From positions 1 to 47,637 of the forward strand of contig CANOMQ010000033.1 of assembly GCA_947567595.1 (NCBI GenBank): a stretch of DNA of 47,637 nt, read 5' to 3'. Made by a program: the position numbers and the translations under genes. Positions 43,235 through 47,637 of the stretch are shown one piece after another (within the stretch, counting starts at the first letter, position 1; every line of letters starts with the position of its first letter). A model generated the notes under the pieces. The model was given only the letters and a program-made list of their open reading frames with translations, was not told where the DNA came from and ran no database searches. Origin of the DNA: an uncultured Lachnospiraceae bacterium. Lineage in GTDB: Bacteria > Bacillota > Clostridia > Lachnospirales > Lachnospiraceae.

Positions 43235-43252
43235 ATTTCCCTTACGGGAAAT
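43235..43252. promoter_or_regulatory. Inverted repeat upstream of fic (possible operator)
   Basis: ATTTCCC (43235-43241), four bases, GGGAAAT (43246-43252); a further TTCC at 43257-43260 extends the pattern. No T run follows, so it is not a terminator for gltD. It lies just upstream of the fic promoter. Confidence 0.45.
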
Positions 43253-43263
43253 GAAATTCCGGC

Positions 43264-43291
43264 TTACTATTATGGGGAAATGTGCTATACT
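43264..43291 (+). promoter_or_regulatory. Possible fic promoter
   Basis: TATACT at 43286-43291 is a good -10; TTACTA at 43264-43269 with a 16-bp spacer is a weak -35. About 38 bases before the GTG start. Confidence 0.4.
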
Positions 43292-43329
43292 GTAAGAGGA
43301 AGTTTTGAAAGAGAAGGAGGGCTTTTTTT

Positions 43330-44097
43330 GTGGACTATCAGGAGCTGTTTCGGAAAAAGGGAGTATACAGCCAGTGCCGGAAATCCATCCCGGAATTTAC
43401 CACGTTCACCTTTGACCAAGCGTTTGAAATAGAATATACCCACAATTCCACCGCCATAGAAGGGAATACCCTGTCGCTTATCGAGACAAAGGTGCTCTTA
43501 GAGGACGGGATCTCCATCGGGGGGAAGGCACTGCGGGAGATCTATGAGGCAGTCAACCACCGCAAGGCGTTCCGCTATGTGAAGGAATGCATCGGGAAAG
43601 GGATGCCCTTGGACGAGGGGAAGGTCAAGGACATCCATGCCCTGCTGATGGAGAACATCCAAGTCGGCGGGGTATACCGGGACGTGCAGGTGTATATCTC
43701 CGGCGCACAGCATATGCCGCCGCCCCCGCCGCTCATGTACCGGCAGGTAAAGGACTTTTACGCGAACCTGTCATGGAAAGGGAAGGAACTGAACCCAGTG
43801 GAGCTGGCGGCGTGGACCCATGCGGAATTTGTGAAGATACACCCGTTCATGGACGGGAACGGGAGGACTTCAAGGCTTATCATGAATTACCAGCTCATGG
43901 CGGAGGGGTTCCCGCCTGTTTCCATCGCCAAGGAGGACAGGCTGGAATATTTCAAGGCACTGGAGGCTTATGCGGTGGAGGGAGACCTACAGCCCTTTGC
44001 GGAGCTGGTGGCAGGGCTTGTGGACAAGCAGATGGAGCGGTACATTGAGCTTTCCGAACCACGGCAGGAGAGGGATCAGTTCCCCACATTACAGTAA
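43330..44097 (+). CDS. Fic-domain AMP-transferase with N-terminal inhibitory helix
   Basis: 255 residues from GTG 43330 (AAGGAGG ten bases upstream). Class II Fic protein: the inhibitory motif [S/T]xxxE[G/N] appears as Ser40-Thr-Ala-Ile-Glu44-Gly45 in HNSTAIEGNTLS, and the catalytic motif HPFMDGNGRTSR starts at His171 with all usual residues. The flap region VGGVYRDVQVYISGAQHMPP is also typical. Such enzymes transfer AMP (or related groups) to proteins and are held off by Glu44. No separate antitoxin gene is next to it, consistent with a self-inhibited form. Target unknown. GC-richer than its right-hand neighbours. Confidence 0.93.
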   Translation: MDYQELFRKKGVYSQCRKSIPEFTTFTFDQAFEIEYTHNSTAIEGNTLSLIETKVLLEDGISIGGKALREIYEAVNHRKAFRYVKECIGKGMPLDEGKVKDIHALLMENIQVGGVYRDVQVYISGAQHMPPPPPLMYRQVKDFYANLSWKGKELNPVELAAWTHAEFVKIHPFMDGNGRTSRLIMNYQLMAEGFPPVSIAKEDRLEYFKALEAYAVEGDLQPFAELVAGLVDKQMERYIELSEPRQERDQFPTLQ

Positions 44098-44135
44098 GAC
44101 CATAAACAGAAGAAAGAGATTTTGAGACGGCAGGG

Positions 44136-44167
44136 CGCCGGATGCAGAGATGTGTCCGGTGTTTTTT
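44136..44167 (+). terminator. Terminator of fic
   Basis: CGCCGGA (44136-44142) pairs with TCCGGTG (44155-44161, one G-T), followed by six T residues. The remaining DNA up to 44421 is AT-rich; a TATAAT near 44354 could be the -10 of the next gene. Confidence 0.7.
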
Positions 44168-44421
44168 ATGCGCACGGACACCCAAATGAAATATAGGAAA
44201 ATATCGAAGTATGGCTGCGGTCATGCTTTTTTACGGCAAACGACAGGAAAAACAGAACGATATACACACTTTTTTAAAAAGAGCTGTTATATACTGGTAA
44301 ATATTTAACCATAAAACCGCAAGAAATATGAAAAGTCAAATGAAATATCCTGCTATAATATAATGGCAACTTGGAAATCATTATTTCGAAACTGCCACGA
44401 AAGCAAAAGGAGGAAACTGCA

Positions 44422-45117
44422 ATGCCGGGGAATATTAAAAATGTAATGGCGGCAATCGACTACATCGAAAGCCACCTGCGCGAAAAGCTGGACTTGGATA
44501 CCGTTGCGGGGGCAGTACATTATTCAAAATATTATTTACATCGAATGTTTACAGATACAATAGGATTGAAGCTGCTTGGTGAAAACGGAGTTGCGGCAAT
44601 CACAATCATGATTTATACGCAGTTTTTCTTGAGTGCCTTTTATATCGGTTTTTCGATGGGAGTAGCCCCTGTTCTCAGCTATAACTACGGGAAGCAGGAC
44701 GAAAAACAGCTAAAGAATGTATTTTCAATTTGTATGCGGATTATTGGCTTTGTTTCTATTTCTGTTTTTGCAATGGCTTTTCTTTTTGGTTCGCCATTGG
44801 TTGGTATTTTTGCCAAAAAGGGAACGCCTGTTTATGGAATTGCACAAAACGGATTTTTGATTTTTCCCTTTAGCTTTCTGTTTTGTGAGCTGAATATTTT
44901 TACCTCTGCCACATTTACGACATTGTCAAATGGGAAGCTGTCAGCGGTTTTGTCCTTCCTGCGGACGTTCGGATTGATTACAGTTTTGTTGCTTACATTG
45001 CCGAATGTTTTGGGCGTGACGGGCGTATGGCTTGCAGTACCGATAGCAGAGTTCATCACCATGATTGTGGCACTGGTTTTTCTTCATCAGAATAAAGAGA
45101 AGTATCATTATGCGTAA
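44422..45117 (+). pseudogene. AraC-MATE chimera: HTH fragment fused in frame to half a transporter
   Basis: 231 codons from ATG 44422 (AAAGGAGG upstream). Residues 1-48 are the start of an AraC-type DNA-binding domain (AIDYIESHLREKLDLDTVAG, VHYSKYYLHRMFTDTIG). From about residue 50 the sequence is abruptly the C-terminal half of a MATE efflux pump: KLLGENGVAAITIMIYTQFF, FSMGVAPVLSYNYGKQD and several membrane helices to the end. Missing are the rest of the HTH and the first MATE half. A deletion joining two neighbouring genes around 44560-44570 is the simplest explanation. The product is unlikely to work as regulator or pump. Confidence 0.8.
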
Positions 45118-45206
45118 AAAGGAGATTTTATGTCGCCCGAACAGTACTGATATTGGTGCAGATAATGGGACGGGACGATTTTTCAGAGAATTCGATAGAA
45201 TGATTA

Positions 45207-45230
45207 CTATTTAAAAATATTTTTAAATAG
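45207..45230. promoter_or_regulatory. Operator 1 of the SdpR-type repressor (24-bp perfect palindrome)
   Basis: CTATTTAAA (45207-45215), six bases, TTTAAATAG (45222-45230), a perfect palindrome ending three bases before the -35 box of the repressor's own promoter. The same architecture recurs at 45263-45286. Confidence 0.65.
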
Positions 45231-45233
45231 TTG

Positions 45234-45262
45234 TTGACTGCCTCATACAGATTTCGTATAAT
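45234..45262 (+). promoter_or_regulatory. SigA-type promoter of the sdpR-sdpI unit
   Basis: TTGACT (45234-45239), 17-bp spacer, TATAAT (45257-45262), 36 bases before the TTG start. Flanked on both sides by copies of the same palindrome. Confidence 0.75.
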
Positions 45263-45286
45263 CTATTTAAAGATTTATTGAAATAG
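45263..45286. promoter_or_regulatory. Operator 2 of the SdpR-type repressor
   Basis: CTATTTAAA (45263-45271), six bases, TTGAAATAG (45278-45286), one mismatch to operator 1. It covers the predicted transcription start, directly after the -10 box. Confidence 0.6.
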
Positions 45287-45297
45287 AGGGCGGTAAA

Positions 45298-45567
45298 TTG
45301 GCGGTCAATGAGATTCTTGCAGCGTTGGCAGATGAAAACCGAAGGAAAATTCTGCAGAAATTAAAGGAAGGAAAAATAAGTTCCGGTGATTTGGCAAATG
45401 CTTTAAGCATGACGCCGCAGGCGTTGTCATATCACTTATCAAAATTAAAGAAGGCGGATTTGATTTATGAAACAAAATATAAGAATTTTATTTATTATGA
45501 ATTGAATTTGTCTGTACTTGATGAAACGATTTTGTGGATTAGCGAGTTACGAGGAGGTCAGAAATGA
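45298..45567 (+). CDS. ArsR/SdpR-type winged-helix repressor
   Basis: 89 residues, TTG start at 45298 with GAGGGCGG upstream. A compact ArsR-family winged helix: ILAALADENRRKILQKLKEG, then recognition helix region SMTPQALSYHLSKLKKADLI and wing YETKYKNFIYYELN. No cysteine metal site, as in the SdpR branch, which represses its own operon with a membrane partner SdpI. The sdpI-like gene overlaps its end by four bases, and two matching palindromes flank its promoter, so autorepression is strongly suggested. Confidence 0.87.
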   Translation: MAVNEILAALADENRRKILQKLKEGKISSGDLANALSMTPQALSYHLSKLKKADLIYETKYKNFIYYELNLSVLDETILWISELRGGQK

Positions 45568-46131
45568 AAACAAAGAAAACGGTGTATTATATTTTGATGT
45601 ATCTTCCGTTAGCGGTTGTCTTACTTGCATTGCCGCAGCTTCCTGAAAAAATTCCCGCTCATTTCGGGTTTGATAATCAGGTTGACCGTTGGGGAAGCAA
45701 ATATGAGGCTTTGCTGTTTCCGGTAATCAGCCTTTTAATGGGCTATTTTCTGCTTGGAATGGCAAAACTGGCGGCGAAAAAGGAAAGGTATGGGGAAAAC
45801 AATAAAAAGGTCACAATGATTATGGGGATTTTCGTGCTGATTTTGTTTAATGCTTTAAATGCTTATTTCCTTTACACAAGCTTGAACAAGGTTGAAGATT
45901 TATCGTCTGTTTCCTTGGATCTTTATCAGCTTGTTTTTGGTATTATGGGTGTGTTAATGATTGTTACGGCTTATAGGCGGGATTTCCTTTATTGTTGGGG
46001 GAGTGATGATAATAGGTATTTGTATTGCCGTGAAGGGGATTTTTTGCATTGTGTCTGTTTTAGGGGTATGGGTAATTATGATTGTGGTTGATGTTGTTTT
46101 AACATATAGGGTTGCTAAAAGGAACGGGTAG
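45564..46131 (+). pseudogene. SdpI-family immunity/signal protein, broken by deletion and frameshift
   Basis: Starts at ATG 45564 overlapping the repressor gene. The N-terminal DUF1648 part is intact (LPEKIPAHFGFDNQVDRWGS) with membrane helices up to VFGIMGVLMIV. There the conserved loop expected in this family (MPK...NSxxGxRT...W) is missing. The frame continues as unrelated residues to a stop at 46091, while the next frame carries the lost last helices GISFIVGGVMIIGICIAVKG and VLGVWVIMIVVDVVLTYRVA to TAG 46131. About 100 bases have been deleted with a shift near 45970-45985. Intact SdpI protects against the toxin SdpC and sequesters SdpR; this one probably does not. Confidence 0.75.
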
Positions 46132-46224
46132 GTTGCCAATGTCGTTAAGATTAGTGCATATTCCATGAAGTTAGTCAAAATTTATGCATTTGATTAAATT
46201 CCTGTTAAGTTTAGCCCCAAATGC

Positions 46225-46254
46225 TTAACACACATTTTCTGTATCCTATATAAT
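46225..46254 (+). promoter_or_regulatory. Promoter of a possible noncoding transcript
   Basis: TTAACA (46225-46230), 18-bp spacer, TATAAT (46249-46254). No convincing ORF follows before the terminator at 46485. Confidence 0.5.
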
Positions 46255-46261
46255 GTAAGCA

Positions 46262-46528
46262 GGTATAAAGACAAGGCTGTTTCAGCCATGCAGATATTAA
46301 TTGGATTGTTTGATTGATTGTTTGGATTTTAAGGTTTTGTGGTTGGGAGATTAAGGTATACAGGTATTTTTTAAAGGTTTTCATTTTATCAGATTAAAGG
46401 CGTACAGGGTATTTAAGAGTGTTTAAAGGTTAAAGTGTGTTAAGAGGGAATAAAAGGATTTGAAGCATGGGCGCATGGAGAAACAGGAGAATTTTGTTGT
46501 GTTTTGCACAGCATTTTTCTCCTTTTGT
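46262..46528 (+). ncRNA. Candidate noncoding RNA of about 265 bases
   Basis: Bounded by the 46225 promoter and the 46485 terminator. The sequence is T/G-rich, with a GGCTG/CAGCC hairpin near 46274-46286 and repeated TTGATTG/TTAAAGG-like words. The only plus-strand frame nearby (46460-46738) starts at its very end and lies antisense to the TnpW-like gene, so it is unlikely to be real. Family unknown. Confidence 0.3.
46485..46528 (+). terminator. Intrinsic terminator
   Basis: AGGAGAA (46485-46491) pairs with TTCTCCT (46517-46523), with an inner TGTG/CACA pairing, followed by TTTTG. Confidence 0.55.
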
Positions 46529-46611
46529 ATTTACACCAAATCTGATGAAACGGAGATAATAAGAATGGACAGACAGTCATTTCCTGTTGCTACTTGTCAA
46601 GGACGTATTCA

Positions 46612-46812
46612 TCATTTTTCATCACTTTTTCTCATTCTGCCTTGTTTCCTATGCTCTAAGTCGTGGAGAATGACACGCTTTAACCTGTCCTCTACGCGTT
46701 GGGTACTCGTATCAGAAAAATGTACCTCGACTAAGTAGGTCATCTTATCAATCTTGTTTTGCAAACAGGGCGTTAATCGCCCTGTGGTGTTGGTCTGAAT
46801 GTTGTCGCCCAT
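46612..46812 (-). CDS. TnpW-like transposon-encoded small protein
   Basis: 66 residues with a perfect AAGGAGG site before ATG 46812 on the minus strand. The sequence TTGRLTPCLQNKIDKMTYLV, then EVHFSDTSTQRVEDRLKRVI and LHDLE, matches my memory of TnpW-family proteins carried on Firmicute transposons and integrative elements (short strand pair followed by an amphipathic helix). Function of the family is not known. Its presence, next to a Rpn-type gene on the same strand, suggests that the right edge of the window lies in a mobile or formerly mobile region. Confidence 0.7.
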   Translation of the reverse strand: MGDNIQTNTTGRLTPCLQNKIDKMTYLVEVHFSDTSTQRVEDRLKRVILHDLEHRKQGRMRKSDEK

Positions 46813-46828
46813 TGTTCCTCCTTAATGG

Positions 46829-46870
46829 CAAAAAAATAGAGCATATAGATTTCAGTTCCTATATGCTCTA
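46829..46870 (-). terminator. Terminator of the minus-strand Rpn-type gene
   Basis: TAGAGCATATAG (46837-46848) pairs perfectly with CTATATGCTCTA (46859-46870); read on the minus strand, seven T follow the stem. It lies between the partial nuclease gene and the TnpW-like gene. Confidence 0.8.
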
Positions 46871-46908
46871 ACGCTGTTACTGTATTTGTTTTTGATTGAT
46901 ACGATTGA

Positions 46909-47637
46909 TTATGCAAACTGCATTGATTGGCTTGCTAATTCTTTTATCGTGTCAAGAGATAATTCTGTATAGTCGGCTATATCTTCCAGTGACATTTTAC
47001 CTGCCTTAATCATACGAATAGCCATCTTTTTTGCTTTATTTTGTTCTGCCTGCTGTGCCGCTTCATTCCTCATATCTTCCATAATCTTACACATAGCCGC
47101 AACTCCTTTCTCGTCCTGCTTAAAATATCGTGCCCTTTTAGCAAGCGCTTCATAATTCATATCGTCGGGGTTCGTGCATGAAAAATCGTGCATTAGCTTA
47201 CCGACTTCATCATTGCCCCTATATTTCCCATTAACATATATGATATGCGAACCGTCGCCAAACAATTCCTTTCCCTCGTTGGTTTCCACATACCGCTGTA
47301 TATGATATATGGCTTGGTTTTTTCCCATAACATCATTCTCTGTAATAAAGATTACATAGCTATCGGGAATATCCTCCATATCATCTCCGGGTTTTAATAT
47401 ATGCGCATCTAATAAACTGCTATTGTGTCTTGCCCTTTTTGCACCTGATCCTGCATCTTTCCTTTGAATTTCAATGTCAAACTCTTTCTTGGTGCTGTCA
47501 ACCGCATGAATGTCTAAAATGGCAGAACGCCCCTGCAAATTCTTCAACGGCTCTTGTGTCCTGACCGATTTGATTTTTATGTCCTCCCGCCCTAAAACAA
47601 TCCGCAGTATCAGTTCCACACCCTCAAAATTATCTGC
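46909..47637 (-). CDS. Rpn-family / PD-(D/E)XK nuclease, 5' end beyond the window
   Basis: At least 242 codons; the frame is open to the window edge (ADNFEGVELILRIVLGREDI), so the N-terminus is missing and the GTG at 47619 is not the true start. The nuclease-like core is visible: SAILDIHAVDSTKKEFDIEI with Asp and a following ExQRK (EIQRKDAGSGAKRARHNSSL), as in the Rpn/transposase_31-like group. The helical C-terminus (KMAIRMIKAGKMSLEDIADY) is also typical. It is a different subgroup from the duplicated proteins at 21776 and 23144. Confidence 0.82.
   Translation of the reverse strand, partial: ADNFEGVELILRIVLGREDIKIKSVRTQEPLKNLQGRSAILDIHAVDSTKKEFDIEIQRKDAGSGAKRARHNSSLLDAHILKPGDDMEDIPDSYVIFITENDVMGKNQAIYHIQRYVETNEGKELFGDGSHIIYVNGKYRGNDEVGKLMHDFSCTNPDDMNYEALAKRARYFKQDEKGVAAMCKIMEDMRNEAAQQAEQNKAKKMAIRMIKAGKMSLEDIADYTELSLDTIKELASQSMQFA

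Noticed and set aside
46460-46738. 92-codon plus-strand ORF
   Set aside because: No ribosome site, unusual composition, and antisense to the well-supported TnpW-like gene.

Overview
The window looks like a chromosomal segment of an anaerobic, low-to-mid GC Firmicute, most likely a Lachnospiraceae-type Clostridium relative. This rests on gene style (Rpn-like PD-(D/E)XK proteins, TnpW, GatCAB beside aspS, a YvyF-like zinc protein, AGGAGG ribosome sites, SigA-type promoters) and not on any database match.

Layout. 1-390: end of a tRNA cluster (Arg-TCT partial, His-GTG, Gln-TTG, Lys-TTT) and a terminator. 437-1547: a tyrosine integrase pointing at tRNA-Lys, with four TGACTCA heptamers at its 3' end. 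1588-1968: a broken Hpt-type signalling gene, part of it inverted. 2299-10159: a visibly AT-rich, tightly spaced cluster of a membrane protein, a protein with possible repeated alpha/beta modules, an HExxH metalloprotease, a ComEC-like metallo-beta-lactamase and a trypsin-GTPase fusion. I do not recognise this five-part set as a named system; it reads as an uncharacterised protease-based conflict or phage-defence module and is the main find here.

10350-21509: a type IV pilus / pseudopilin operon (pilin, prepilin peptidase, PilM-PilN fusion, PilO-like, four minor pseudopilins, one about 1390 residues long). No assembly ATPase or PilC platform gene is in the window. 21642-24487: a tandem duplication of a promoter-plus-rpn unit and a third leftover leader. 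24608-26246: chemoreceptor. 26254-31560: aspS with a structured leader, then gatCAB, consistent with tRNA-dependent amidation. 31627-36833: YvyF-like zinc protein, flavin reductase, and a hybrid histidine kinase with a solute-binding lipoprotein.

36925-43176: gltB-gltD (NADPH glutamate synthase) behind a promoter, an internal terminator hairpin and a possible small leader ORF. 43235-44097: Fic protein with an N-terminal inhibitory motif. 44422-46131: a decay zone with an AraC/MATE chimera, an SdpR-type repressor with twin palindromic operators around its promoter, and an sdpI gene broken by a deletion and frameshift. 46225-47637: a possible noncoding transcript, a TnpW-like ORF and a partial Rpn-type nuclease, probably the edge of another mobile region.

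All homology calls are from reading the sequence and from memory of the families; no search or folding program was run.
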